From Pseudolabrys sp. (GTDB lineage: Bacteria; Pseudomonadota; Alphaproteobacteria; Rhizobiales; Xanthobacteraceae): a stretch of DNA of 64,000 bases. Location of the stretch: contig JARYIJ010000001.1 of assembly GCA_029980465.1 (NCBI GenBank), positions 1,302,001 to 1,366,000 on the forward strand, read 5' to 3'. The position numbers and the translations under genes were made by a program. The first letter of the stretch is position 1. Every line of letters starts with the position of its first letter. Positions 9,479 to 19,215 of this stretch are shown in pieces. The notes beneath the pieces were generated by a model that searched no databases, had not been told where the DNA came from, and saw only the letters and a program-made list of their open reading frames with translations.

Positions 9479-10552
9479 ATGCTGCCCGAGCTCAAACTCA
9501 ATGCCCTGCTCGATCGCCACGCCGTGGTGGAGCGCGAGCTTTCCAGCGGCGTCGCGGGTGACGCCTTCGTCAGGCTGTCACGCGAGCATGCCGAGCTCGA
9601 GCCGGTCGTGGCGGCGATCAGGGCTTATCGGGCCGCGACGTCCGAACTCGCCGATCTCGATGCCATGATCGCCGACGCCACGATCGAGCCGGACATGCGG
9701 CGCATGGCCGAAGCCGAGCGTCCCGGCCTCAACGAGCGCATCGTGACACTTGAACATCAGCTCCGGCTGGCGTTGATCCCGAAAGACGCGATGGACGACC
9801 ATAACGCCATCCTCGAAATCCGCGCCGGCACCGGCGGCGACGAAGCGGCGCTGTTTGCCGGCGACCTCTTCCGCATGTACGAGCGCTACGCGGCAAAGCA
9901 GGGCTGGAAGACCGAGATCATCTCGATCAGCGAAGGCAGCAAGGGCGGCTTCAAGGAGATCGTTGCGGAAATCAGCGGCCGCGGCGTGTTCGCCAAGCTC
10001 AAGTTTGAATCCGGCGTCCATCGCGTGCAGCGCGTGCCGGAGACCGAGGCGTCGGGAAGGATTCACACCTCGGCCGCCACCGTCGCCGTATTGCCGCAGG
10101 TCGAAGACGTCGACATCGACATCAAGGACTCCGACCTCAAGATCGATACGATGCGCGCGCAAGGGGCCGGTGGCCAGCACGTCAACAAGACGGAATCGGC
10201 GATCCGTATCACTCATATGCCGAGCGGCATCGTCGTCATGGTCCAGGAGGAACGCTCACAGCACAAGAATCGAGCCAAGGCGATGGCTTATCTACGCAGC
10301 AAGCTCTATGAGACCGAGCGCGCCAAACGTGACGCCGAACGCGCCGCCGAGCGCCGCGGCCAGGTCGGATCGGGCGACCGCTCCGAGCGCATCAGGACCT
10401 ACAACTTCCCGCAAGGCCGCGTCACCGATCATCGCATCAATCTGACGCTCTACAATCTGCCGAAAGTCATGGAAGGCGAAGCACTCGACGAGATCATCGA
10501 CGCGTTGATCACAGAGCACCAGGCCGAGCTGCTCGCGACAGAGGTCGCCTGA
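9479..10552 (+). CDS. prfA: Peptide chain release factor 1
   Basis: A 357-residue translation terminator that reads UAA and UAG. The GGQ motif is at residues 231-233 in [13 protein letters not shown], the codon-reading tripeptide is PET in [14 protein letters not shown] (PxT type, as expected for RF1), and the N-terminal coiled region is intact. It is 9 bp after ptsP and 2 bp before prmC, which modifies its GGQ glutamine. Confidence 0.97.
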   Translation: MLPELKLNALLDRHAVVERELSSGVAGDAFVRLSREHAELEPVVAAIRAYRAATSELADLDAMIADATIEPDMRRMAEAERPGLNERIVTLEHQLRLALIPKDAMDDHNAILEIRAGTGGDEAALFAGDLFRMYERYAAKQGWKTEIISISEGSKGGFKEIVAEISGRGVFAKLKFESGVHRVQRVPETEASGRIHTSAATVAVLPQVEDVDIDIKDSDLKIDTMRAQGAGGQHVNKTESAIRITHMPSGIVVMVQEERSQHKNRAKAMAYLRSKLYETERAKRDAERAAERRGQVGSGDRSERIRTYNFPQGRVTDHRINLTLYNLPKVMEGEALDEIIDALITEHQAELLATEVA

Positions 10553-10554
10553 CC

Positions 10555-11442
10555 GTGGCCGTCATTCCCGGCCTCGAGGCTGGCGTATCGCTTCAAGACG
10601 CGTGCGACATGATGGCGGCTGCGTTTCGCGCCCGGGGAATCGAGTCGGCGCAGGCCGACGCTCGTATTCTCGCGGCCGATGCGTTGGGCCTCACGCGCGC
10701 GCAACTCGTCTCGCAAAGCGATCGCCGTCTCGCCCCGGGCGAAATCGAGGAAATTTCACTACGCGCTGCGCGGCGACTCAATCGCGAGCCCGTCTCGCGC
10801 ATCGTCGGCTATCGCGAGTTCTGGGGGCTGCGGCTCGCGATCGCCCCGTCCGTGCTCGACCCGCGGCCCGATACGGAAACCGTGATCGAAACCGCACTCG
10901 ACTGGATCGCGACGCGCGGCTTGCGGAACGAGCGGCTTCGCATCCTCGACATCGGAACCGGCTCGGGCGCCCTGCTGCTGGCCCTTCTGGCGGAACTCCC
11001 GCGCGCATGCGGAATAGCCACCGATCGAAGCATCGCGGCGCTCGGTGTTGCGAGCGCCAATGCGGCGCGACTCGGATTTGCCGACCGTTGCGCCATGGTA
11101 GCCTGCAATTACGCCGACGCGATCCGCGGCCCGTTTGATCTTGTCGTTTCCAATCCGCCCTATATATCCGCCACGGAGATTGGTTCGCTCGATCCTGAAG
11201 TTCGCGAGCATGACCCCCTGATGGCGCTGGACGGTGGCGCCGACGGTTTCGATGCTTATCGCGCCATTGCATCAGATGGACTCCGGTTGCTGGCGCCGCG
11301 CGGCCGTTTGATCCTCGAATTGGGCGAAGGCCAGGCCGATGCCGTTACAGCAATCGTTAAGGATGCCGGGCTGTCGGTGGAATCCTTGCCGCGGCGCGAT
11401 TTGGCCGGCATCCAGCGCGCGCTTTGCGCAACGACGCCATGA
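10555..11442 (+). CDS. prmC: Release factor glutamine methyltransferase
   Basis: A 295-residue N5-glutamine methyltransferase that methylates the GGQ glutamine of release factors. It starts with GTG 2 bp after the prfA stop. The helical N-terminal domain ends near residue 85, the SAM motif ILDIGTGSGALLLALL follows at about 130-145, and the catalytic NPPY is N200-Y203 in VSNPPYIS. The prfA-prmC pairing is the standard arrangement. Confidence 0.96.
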   Translation: MAVIPGLEAGVSLQDACDMMAAAFRARGIESAQADARILAADALGLTRAQLVSQSDRRLAPGEIEEISLRAARRLNREPVSRIVGYREFWGLRLAIAPSVLDPRPDTETVIETALDWIATRGLRNERLRILDIGTGSGALLLALLAELPRACGIATDRSIAALGVASANAARLGFADRCAMVACNYADAIRGPFDLVVSNPPYISATEIGSLDPEVREHDPLMALDGGADGFDAYRAIASDGLRLLAPRGRLILELGEGQADAVTAIVKDAGLSVESLPRRDLAGIQRALCATTP

Positions 11443-11451
11443 TTTTTCAGT

Positions 11452-11494
11452 GGTTCCGGCCGCGAAAAAACCGCTTGGAATATGGGCCGGAACC
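11452..11494 (+). terminator. Possible hairpin terminator after prmC
   Basis: A 10-bp perfect stem with a 23-nt A-rich loop begins about 10 bp after the prmC stop. No T-run follows, so an intrinsic terminator is not proved; it may only be an mRNA-stabilising hairpin or a repeat remnant. Confidence 0.35.
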
Positions 11495-11807
11495 GACTAG
11501 CTTCCGGTCACGGAATCGACCCAGACAGGGTGCATCGCCGATAGCCCGGAGCCGTGATGCTCTGAGAGGCGGCGCCACAAGGCGGATGACGAAGAGCCGG
11601 AAGTTCGGCAGTACGAAAACGCCTGCGATGGGTACGGGATGCTTCATCGGTTGAGCGCGTCGGTGTTCCGAGTCTGGAACGTCGTGTGCATCGCGAGGTA
11701 GGCAAAGCTGCGAAACGCAGCCTTGGGGAAGTTCGACCAACACGATCGCTCAAAAGCATCGGGGCTGTCCGCGCATTGGACGCGGAAGCGAGGCTTTCGT
11801 GCTTTCG

Positions 11808-11853
11808 AAACGGTATTGGCTGTAACGGCCAAACGGTATTGGCTGTAACGGCC
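11808..11853 (+). repeat. 23-bp exact tandem repeat, two units
   Basis: The unit AAACGGTATTGGCTGTAACG plus GCC occurs twice head to tail (11808-11830 and 11831-11853). It lies about 90 bp upstream of the DUF4167 start. The word GGCTGTAACGGCC contains GGC..GCC arms. It could be a duplicated operator or a replication-slippage product. Confidence 0.85.
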
Positions 11854-11944
11854 AAGATGACGGCCACAACGAGGCCGCCTGTTGAGATGCGGCAAGAGAC
11901 GCGGCGAGAGCCGCAGCGAGAGAGAGGTTAGTGACGAATACGCC

Positions 11945-12685
11945 ATGAGAAACGGTCACAAGCGCATGCGGGGTCGTAACAACCATCGCAAGAGCTCGAA
12001 CCCGCTGACCCGGGTTTATGAGTCGAACGGCCCCGATGTGAAAATCCGCGGCACTGCTTCGCAAGTGGCGGAGAAATACATCCAGCTCGCCCGCGATGCG
12101 CAGGGCTCCGGGGATCCGGTGGCGGCGGAAAATTACTATCAGCACGCCGAGCATTATTTCCGGCTGATTGCGGCCGCGCAGGAGCAATTCCGGCAGCAGA
12201 ACCCGTACTATCAGCAACAGCAGCAGCCTGGCGGCGGCAGCGATGATGAATCGTTCGACGACGACGAAGCCATGTCGGCGAACGGGCAAAACGAGCCGTT
12301 CATGCCACGCGAGCAGCCGCAGCCGACGATGCCGCGGGACCATCAGTATCAGCAGCGTGAGCAATACCAGCAGCGCGAACAGCAACAACCGCGAGAGCAG
12401 TATCAGCCGCGGGAACAGCAACCGCAGCAGAATGTGCGGCCGCAGCAGAACCAGCAGCCTCAGCCCAATATTGAAGGCGGTGAGGGATTCGGCGGCTTGC
12501 CCTCGTTCATTACGGGCAGCACGCCGCAGCAGAACGGCGGCCAACGCAACGCGCAGAACGGCAATGGCCAGCACGAGCGCCCCGACCGTTTCGGTCACCG
12601 CCGCCGCCGCTATCGCGGCCCGCGTCCGGAAGGCGCCCAGCAGGGCCAGGCGCCGGCCGAGGGCGGCGATCAGCCCGGCGAGTAA
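11945..12685 (+). CDS. DUF4167 domain-containing protein
   Basis: A 246-residue protein with a conserved basic N-terminal domain (residues 1-85: MRNGHKRMRGRNNHRKSSN, then VKIRGTASQVAEKYIQLARDA) that defines DUF4167 of alphaproteobacteria. A long low-complexity tail rich in Gln, Pro, Arg and Asn follows, ending in a basic RFGHRRRRYRGPR patch. The composition suggests RNA binding but the function is unknown. The ATG at 11945 gives the family start; an earlier ATG at 11882 is unsupported. The stop codon lies inside a tandem duplication (see the repeat at 12680). Confidence 0.9.
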   Translation: MRNGHKRMRGRNNHRKSSNPLTRVYESNGPDVKIRGTASQVAEKYIQLARDAQGSGDPVAAENYYQHAEHYFRLIAAAQEQFRQQNPYYQQQQQPGGGSDDESFDDDEAMSANGQNEPFMPREQPQPTMPRDHQYQQREQYQQREQQQPREQYQPREQQPQQNVRPQQNQQPQPNIEGGEGFGGLPSFITGSTPQQNGGQRNAQNGNGQHERPDRFGHRRRRYRGPRPEGAQQGQAPAEGGDQPGE

Positions 12686-12721
12686 GCTGCCTCGCTGAAC
12701 GAGTAAGCTGCCGCGCTGAAA
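12680..12721 (+). repeat. 21-bp tandem duplication covering the DUF4167 stop codon
   Basis: Units at 12680-12700 and 12701-12721 differ at two positions. Each starts GAGTAAGCTGCC, so the last Glu codon and the TAA stop are duplicated in frame (period 21). The second unit thus supplies a backup in-frame stop seven codons later. Confidence 0.85.
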
Positions 12722-12732
12722 TGGAAAAGCGC

Positions 12733-13464
12733 TCAGGCGCCCGGTGACGGCGCCAGAGCGGGCTGAAGCGCCGGCACGAGCCGGCGCTTGGTGCGCCGGG
12801 CCGGAATCGGCCGATAGACCTGCTTGGTCGCCTCGACGATGTGCACGCCGGCGAACGGCGCCGACAGCGTGGCGCCGGTGCGCTCCCAGGCGACGGCGGT
12901 GCGCAGAAACCAGCCGCGCGCGATCGGCGGCACATAAAGCGCCTCGCCCCATCCGGTCGGCGTGAACCACGTCTCGCGCAGCAAGCCGGTGATCTGCGAG
13001 CGCGAATACGGCCGGCCATGGCCGAACGGCGTCGTGTCGAGCCGCGCCCACACGCCGCGCCGATTCGGTACGACGGCCAGCAGCCGCCCGCCGGACGCCA
13101 GCACGCGCCACGCCTCGCGCAACAGCGCGCCGGCGTCCTGCGACATCTCGAGCGAATGAACCAGCAGCACGCGGTCGACCGCGGCGTCGGGAAGAGGCAG
13201 CTCCAGCTCGTCGACCAGAGCGGCAAGTCCCGGCCGCGCCGTCGGCCAGCGCACGACGCCTTGCGCCGCCGGCATGAAGGCAAGGCTGCGCTCCGCCTCC
13301 TCGCGAAACAGGCCGAGATACGGCGTCGTGTAGCCGATGCCGAGCATGCGCTGGCCTTTGACGTCGGTCCAGCGGCGGCGGATGCCGAGGCCAATGAAGC
13401 GCCGCGCCACGACACCGAGGTGCTGGCCGTAGAAGTTTCGCAGGTCGACGACGTCGATCGACAT
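12733..13464 (-). CDS. Class I SAM-dependent methyltransferase, next to gloB
   Basis: A 243-residue methyltransferase-like protein. A degenerate motif I is seen at about residues 38-52 (GQRMLGIGYTTPYLGLF), and the Methyltransf_11 core LPDAAVDRVLLVHSLEMSQDAGALLREAWRVLASGGRLLAVVP at about 90-132. The C-terminus is basic and proline-rich. Genes of this type are often divergent from gloB in Rhizobiales, as here (103-bp gap). The substrate is unknown, and the weak motif I leaves open that it is not catalytic. Confidence 0.8.
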   Translation of the reverse strand: MSIDVVDLRNFYGQHLGVVARRFIGLGIRRRWTDVKGQRMLGIGYTTPYLGLFREEAERSLAFMPAAQGVVRWPTARPGLAALVDELELPLPDAAVDRVLLVHSLEMSQDAGALLREAWRVLASGGRLLAVVPNRRGVWARLDTTPFGHGRPYSRSQITGLLRETWFTPTGWGEALYVPPIARGWFLRTAVAWERTGATLSAPFAGVHIVEATKQVYRPIPARRTKRRLVPALQPALAPSPGA

Positions 13465-13567
13465 GACGGCTTCAATACCATGAATTGATGACGCAATCTT
13501 TTGCCGGCAAGGTCGCAGGGACGCGCGGCCGCGTGTTAGGATGAATCGACCGTTTGCGAGGTGAGCG

Positions 13568-14338
13568 ATGCCGGCGGAAATCAGCCTTTTTCTGTGCCTG
13601 TCCGATAATTACGGCGTGCTGCTGCACGACCCCGACAGCGGCGCCACCGCGTCGATCGACGCCCCGGAGGCCGCTCCGGTCGAGGCCGCGCTCAAGGCCA
13701 ACGGCTGGACGCTCACCGACATTCTGGTCACCCATCACCATGCCGACCACACCGACGGCATCCCTGCGCTCAAGACGAAGCACAAATGCCGCGTCGTCGC
13801 GCCGCAGGAGGTCGCCGCGAAATACGACTTCGTCGACGAGATCGTGCGCGAGGGCGACAAGGTCAAGGTCGGCCAATTGACCGGCAACGTGATCGACACG
13901 CCCGGCCACACCGCGGGCCACATCAGCTACTGGTTTCACGACGACGCGCTGGCGTTCGTCGGCGACACGCTGTTCTCCATCGGCTGCGGCCGCGTCATCG
14001 AAGGCACGCCCGAGATGATGTGGACATCGCTCTGCAAGTTGCGCGACCTGCCGGCCGACACGGAAATCTATTGCGGTCACGAATACACCGCCGCCAACAT
14101 CAAATTCGCGCTGACCATCGAGCCGGGCAACCCGGTGTTGAGCGCGCGTGACGCCGAGGTCCGGCGCGAGCTTCAGGAAAAGCGGCCGACCATCCCGACC
14201 ACGATCGGCGACGAGAAACTGGCCAATCCGTTCCTGCGCGCCGATCTTCCGGAGGTGGCGGCCAATGTCGGCATGGCGGGCGCGCCGGCGGCCAAGGTGT
14301 TCGCCGAGATCCGTCAGCGCAAGAACAACTTCCGATGA
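13568..14338 (+). CDS. gloB: Hydroxyacylglutathione hydrolase (glyoxalase II)
   Basis: A 256-residue metallo-beta-lactamase-fold thioesterase that hydrolyses S-lactoylglutathione in methylglyoxal detoxification. The metal site is THHHADH at residues 55-61, with GHTAGHISYW near 115-124, GDTLFSIGCGR near 135 and CGHEYT near 165. Its stop overlaps the start of the cupin gene by ATGA. Confidence 0.95.
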   Translation: MPAEISLFLCLSDNYGVLLHDPDSGATASIDAPEAAPVEAALKANGWTLTDILVTHHHADHTDGIPALKTKHKCRVVAPQEVAAKYDFVDEIVREGDKVKVGQLTGNVIDTPGHTAGHISYWFHDDALAFVGDTLFSIGCGRVIEGTPEMMWTSLCKLRDLPADTEIYCGHEYTAANIKFALTIEPGNPVLSARDAEVRRELQEKRPTIPTTIGDEKLANPFLRADLPEVAANVGMAGAPAAKVFAEIRQRKNNFR

Positions 14339-14766
14339 CGAGCGCGGCCGAGATCATCGCGAAGCTCGGTCTCAGGCCGCATCCCGAGGGCGGTCACTTC
14401 CGCGAGACGCACCGCGACACGCGCACGCTGGACGGCCGCGCGGCCTCGACGGCGATCTACTTCCTGCTCGCGCGCGGCGAGCGCTCGCACTGGCATCGCA
14501 TCGACGCCGTCGAGGTCTGGCACTATTACGCCGGCGCGCCGCTCAAGCTCGAGATTGTCGACGGCGCGAAAGAAATGATCGTCCATCTCGGACCCGACGT
14601 TTCAGCCGATGAAATCCCGCAAGCCGTCGTGCCGGCGCGCGCGTGGCAAGCGGCGGAGTCGCTCGGCGACTGGACTTTGGTCGGCTGCACCGTGTCGCCC
14701 GGTTTTCAATTCGAGAATTTCGAACTGGCCGCGCCGGACTGGTCGCCCAAGCGCAAAACGCGCTAG
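14335..14766 (+). CDS. Cupin domain protein, DUF985 family
   Basis: A 143-residue cupin. The first block LRPHPEGGHFRETHRD and the ERSHWHRIDAVEVWHYYAG block carry the usual cupin histidines; the FENFELA C-terminal block defines DUF985. It is translationally coupled to gloB (ATGA). Members are related to YML079w-type cupins and lack a proven reaction. Confidence 0.88.
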   Translation: MTSAAEIIAKLGLRPHPEGGHFRETHRDTRTLDGRAASTAIYFLLARGERSHWHRIDAVEVWHYYAGAPLKLEIVDGAKEMIVHLGPDVSADEIPQAVVPARAWQAAESLGDWTLVGCTVSPGFQFENFELAAPDWSPKRKTR

Positions 14767-14809
14767 GGTCCGCACAGATTCCCGCAAGAGCCAAGGCACG
14801 GCGACGACA

Positions 14810-15739
14810 ATGGCAGACACTGTGCGCGGCATGATCGCGGTCGACAAGATCGGCTGCAAGGTGCTGTTCCTCAATCCAACGACCTACGAGACGGAGACCG
14901 TCATCGACGGCTTCCAGCGCACGGTGCACGAACTGCTCGTCATCCCGGAAGCCGCGCGCGCCTACGTTCCGATCTTCGGCGACGGCATCCACGGCCGCAA
15001 TCCGAATCCCGGCCACGTCCTGCATGTGTTCGATCTCCTGGCGCGCAAGCTGATCGATACGATCGACCTGTCGCCCTACGTCGCGCCGCATACCGTGCGG
15101 CGCGGGCCGGACGGCCTCGTCTACATCACCTGCGAGAACAGCGCCGTGGTGGCGATCATCGATCCTCGCAGCAACACAATGATCGGCGCCATCGAGTCGG
15201 GCTCGACCAACGGTCACCGCCTGTGCATCGCCAATGACGGGAGGCGCCTCTACACCGACAACGAGGAAGACGCGACGGTATCGGTGATCGACCTGCCGAA
15301 CCGCAAGCTGCTCGGCAAGATCGCGACGCCCGATCCGATCGCCGGCATCGCCGTTTCGGGCGACGGCGGCACGGTCATCGCCGTCAGCGACGCCAGGCCC
15401 GTCATATTCATGATCGACACCGCGACCGGCAAGGTCGCCCGCGAGCTTGTGCTCGAGGGCGTGCCGAAACCGGCGCAGATCGCGCGCTATTCGCCTGACG
15501 ACACGATGCTGGTGGTCAGCAGCCTCAACAGCGACATGATGAGCCTGATCGACCGCGCCTCCGGCAAGCAAGTGGCCGTTCCCGTCGGCAGCCAGCCGAT
15601 GGATTTCGCCTTCCGCGGCGACGAGATTTTCGTCGGCTGCCAGGGCGACGGCAGCATGCACGTCATCGACGTGCCGAATGGGCGCGTAAAGCAGAGCTTC
15701 AAGGCCGGCAGCGGCTGCGAGTCGGTCGGGTTTTTCTAG
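14810..15739 (+). CDS. YncE-like beta-propeller protein
   Basis: A 309-residue protein made of repeated roughly 40-residue blades with the pattern DGxxxYxTxE / VxVIDxxxxxxxGxI, seen in HGRNPNPGHVLHVFDL, NDGRRLYTDNEEDATVSVID and DDTMLVVSSLNSDMMSLID. This is the YVTN/YncE 7-bladed propeller family. There is no signal peptide, so it is probably cytoplasmic. The ATG at 14810 is chosen because the frame upstream runs through the cupin gene. Function unknown. Confidence 0.82.
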   Translation: MADTVRGMIAVDKIGCKVLFLNPTTYETETVIDGFQRTVHELLVIPEAARAYVPIFGDGIHGRNPNPGHVLHVFDLLARKLIDTIDLSPYVAPHTVRRGPDGLVYITCENSAVVAIIDPRSNTMIGAIESGSTNGHRLCIANDGRRLYTDNEEDATVSVIDLPNRKLLGKIATPDPIAGIAVSGDGGTVIAVSDARPVIFMIDTATGKVARELVLEGVPKPAQIARYSPDDTMLVVSSLNSDMMSLIDRASGKQVAVPVGSQPMDFAFRGDEIFVGCQGDGSMHVIDVPNGRVKQSFKAGSGCESVGFF

Positions 15740-15768
15740 TTGACGAAAGCTTTCATCGTTACTCCACC

Positions 15769-15872
15769 GTCATGCCCGGGCTTGACCCGGGCATCCATGT
15801 GGCCGCGCGGCCGATCATGACCTACAAAAGTCCGAAGCATCCGGAGGTCACCGGGTCAAGCCCGGCAATGAC
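15769..15872 (+). repeat. Intergenic palindromic repeat
   Basis: Begins GTCATGCCCGGGCTTGACCC and ends GGGTCAAGCCCGGCAATGACG: inverted termini with a shorter hairpin (GGCCGCGCGGCC) inside. It lies between the convergent YncE and phaB genes. Same family as 2112-2228. Confidence 0.8.
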
Positions 15873-15915
15873 GCCTGAGTGTGAGGCAGTGGCACGACCA
15901 CACAACTGTTAGTCC

Positions 15916-16641
15916 TCACGCCAGATACTGGCCGCCGTTCGCTGTGATGGTCGAGCCGGTGATGAAGCCAGCGTCGTCGGAGGCAAGGAACGCGACGCAG
16001 CGCGCGATCTCGTCCGGCTCGCCGAGCCGGCCGACCGGGATGAGCGGCAGGATGCTCTTCTCGAGCACGTCCTTCGGCACCGCCTGCACCATCTCGGTGT
16101 TGATGTAGCCCGGGCAGATGGCGTTGACGGTGATGCCGGCGCGCGCGCCTTCCTGCGCCAGCGCCTTGGTGAAGCCGAGGTCGCCGGCCTTGGCCGCCGA
16201 ATAATTCACCTGCCCCATCTGGCCCTTCTGGCCGTTGATCGATGAGATGTTGATGACGCGGCCGAACTTGCGCGCCCGCATGCCCTCCCACACCGGCCGC
16301 GTCATGTTGAACAGCGAGCCGAGGTTCGTGTTGATGACCTGCTGCCATTGAACAAGCGTCATGCGGTGGAACATGGCGTCGCGGGTGATGCCCGCGTTGT
16401 TGACGAGCACGTCGACCGGCCCGAGCGCACTCTCGACCTGCTTGATGCCCGCCTCGCAGGCCTCGAACGACGAGACGTCCCACTTGAAGACAGGGATGCC
16501 TGTCTCGCTCTTGAATTTCTGCGCCGCCTCGTCATTGCCGCCGTAATTCGCGGCCACATTGAATCCGGCAGCCTTCAAGGTCTTGCTGATCGAGGCGCCA
16601 ATCCCGCGGGTTCCCCCCGTCACCAATGCCACGCGAGCCAT
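15916..16641 (-). CDS. phaB: Acetoacetyl-CoA reductase (PHB synthesis)
   Basis: A 241-residue SDR that reduces acetoacetyl-CoA to (R)-3-hydroxybutyryl-CoA with NADPH. The cofactor motif TGGTRGIG is at residues 8-15, NNAG follows near 85, and the catalytic Ser/Tyr/Lys are in NISSINGQKGQMGQVNYSAAKAG. The stretch GQKGQMGQVNYSAAKAG and the QYLA C-terminus are typical of PhaB. It is downstream of phaA on the same strand, after a 219-bp gap with repeats. Confidence 0.95.
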   Translation of the reverse strand: MARVALVTGGTRGIGASISKTLKAAGFNVAANYGGNDEAAQKFKSETGIPVFKWDVSSFEACEAGIKQVESALGPVDVLVNNAGITRDAMFHRMTLVQWQQVINTNLGSLFNMTRPVWEGMRARKFGRVINISSINGQKGQMGQVNYSAAKAGDLGFTKALAQEGARAGITVNAICPGYINTEMVQAVPKDVLEKSILPLIPVGRLGEPDEIARCVAFLASDDAGFITGSTITANGGQYLA

Positions 16642-16779
16642 TCAATTCCTCCTCGTATTTTTTGCCGCTGTTCCCAAGCGGAATAATCAGCTTACAAACG
16701 TTCATGGCCGGGACAAGCCCGACCATGATCCAGATCAATGAGCCTTTTGCAGTGCGGCGAACCGATTGCCGTGCCTTGG

Positions 16780-18147
<1,368 letters not shown>

Positions 18148-18278
18148 TCACGAAAAATCGGGCGTTTCGGGCGCTAACCCTGTTCCGCGGCGCTCATGCC
18201 GCGGCGCGATAAAACCGTAGCCCGTTCAAGAGGAAAGCGGTTATGCTTCGGCACTGGGGACAGAGGAAGCGACCGCAA

Positions 18279-18842
18279 ATGGCAGACACAAAAGAGCCGG
18301 TCACAATCAAGAAATACGCCAATCGGCGGCTCTACAACACCGGCACCAGCACCTACGTCACGCTCGAAGACCTCGCGGCGATGGTCAAGCAAGGCGAGGA
18401 CTTCGTCGTCTATGACGCCAAGACCGGCGAGGACATCACGCGCTCGGTGCTGGCGCAGATCATCTTTGAGCAGGAGAACAAGGAAGGTCAGAGCCTGCTG
18501 CCGATCACCTTCCTGCGGCAACTGATCCGGTTCTACGGCGACAGCATGCAGATGCTGGTGCCGCGCTATCTCGAGCAGTCCATCGACACCTTCACCCGCG
18601 AGCAAGGCAAGTTCCGCGAGCAAATGGCCCAGGCCTTCGGCGTCGCCGGCTTCGGCCCGCTCGAGGATCAGGTCCGCCGCAACATGGAGATGTTTGAGAA
18701 GACGTTTGCGATGTTCGCGCCGTTCGCCCGCGGCGACAAGGCGACGGGCGAAAAACCCCGCTCGACCGACGAGGTCGACGACCTCAAGCGGCAGATGGCG
18801 GAGATGCAGCGCCGGCTCGATCGGCTGGGGCAGAAGGATTAA
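18279..18842 (+). CDS. phaR: Polyhydroxyalkanoate synthesis repressor PhaR
   Basis: A 187-residue DNA- and PHB-binding regulator. The PHB/PHA accumulation regulator DNA-binding domain is at about residues 8-70 (TIKKYANRRLYNTGTSTYVTL), then the PHB_acc repeats with FLRQLIRFYGDSMQMLVPRY. The charged C-terminus ends in an amphipathic helix. The ATG at 18279 has AGAGGAAG about 9 bp upstream. Being divergent from phaA-phaB, it can read PHB levels and repress those genes or the phasin. Confidence 0.95.
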   Translation: MADTKEPVTIKKYANRRLYNTGTSTYVTLEDLAAMVKQGEDFVVYDAKTGEDITRSVLAQIIFEQENKEGQSLLPITFLRQLIRFYGDSMQMLVPRYLEQSIDTFTREQGKFREQMAQAFGVAGFGPLEDQVRRNMEMFEKTFAMFAPFARGDKATGEKPRSTDEVDDLKRQMAEMQRRLDRLGQKD

Positions 18843-18865
18843 CTCTTAACTCCTTATCCTGAGAG

Positions 18866-19096
18866 CCTGGCCGGAAACGATTCCGAGTTTTCAAGCTCGT
18901 GTCCCGGGCGCAGCGCAGCGCTTAGCGGTGCGCTGCAGACCCGGGACCCCGGTTTTTTTGCATATAACCGGGGTCCCGGCTCTGCGGTGCACCACTTCGC
19001 CATAGCGCGTCGAAGACGCACGTAAACGCGCTGATGGCTCGTGCTGCACCGCGTCCGGGACGCGCCGTTGATTTTAACGGGCTCTTTCCGGTTAGG
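18866..19096 (+). repeat. Nested-hairpin composite repeat, copy 1
   Basis: Begins CCTGGCCGGAAACGATTCCG and ends GGCTCTTTCCGGTTAGG, so the ends are inverted (10 of 12 match). The centre is a 14-bp perfect stem, CCGGGACCCCGGTT at 18941-18954 with AACCGGGGTCCCGG at 18966-18979, around an 11-nt T-rich loop. GTCCCGGGCGCAGC and GCGCTGCAGACCCGGG arms lie on one side and CTGCGGTGCACCAC..GTGCTGCACCGC arms on the other. Copies at 26444-26741 and 28963-29080. Confidence 0.85.
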
Positions 19097-19134
19097 TTCT
19101 GAGTAGCCGAGCCATAAGCGAGGCGTCTCGAGGA

Positions 19135-19215
19135 ATGAGAGACCTCATGGTTTGAGATGGCGCCATAGCGCGTCGTAGGCGCGCGTGAACGCGCTAATGG
19201 TCCTCACCATGAGGA
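19135..19215 (+). repeat. Palindromic repeat with CCTCATGG/CCATGAGG ends
   Basis: Runs from GAGAGACCTCATGG to CCTCACCATGAGGATC; the ends are inverted. The interior GCGCCATAGCGCGTCGTAGG matches part of the composite repeat at 18999-19030, so the two repeat families share modules. Similar ends are at 34638-34729. Confidence 0.7.

Larger units (their letters stand above)
11443..11944. other. 502-bp gap between prmC and DUF4167
   Basis: No gene is supported here. It holds a 10-bp inverted repeat just after prmC (GGTTCCGGCC at 11452-11461 with GGCCGGAACC at 11485-11494), a small GCTGCG/CGCAGC hairpin near 11708-11722 and a 23-bp exact tandem repeat at 11808-11853. Short open frames crossing it have no recognisable protein features. 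Confidence 0.7.
18843..19215. other. 373-bp gap filled by repeats
   Basis: No gene is supported between the convergent phaR and EAL genes. The gap is almost entirely repeat: the nested-hairpin composite at 18866-19096 and a second palindromic unit at 19135-19215. Confidence 0.8.
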
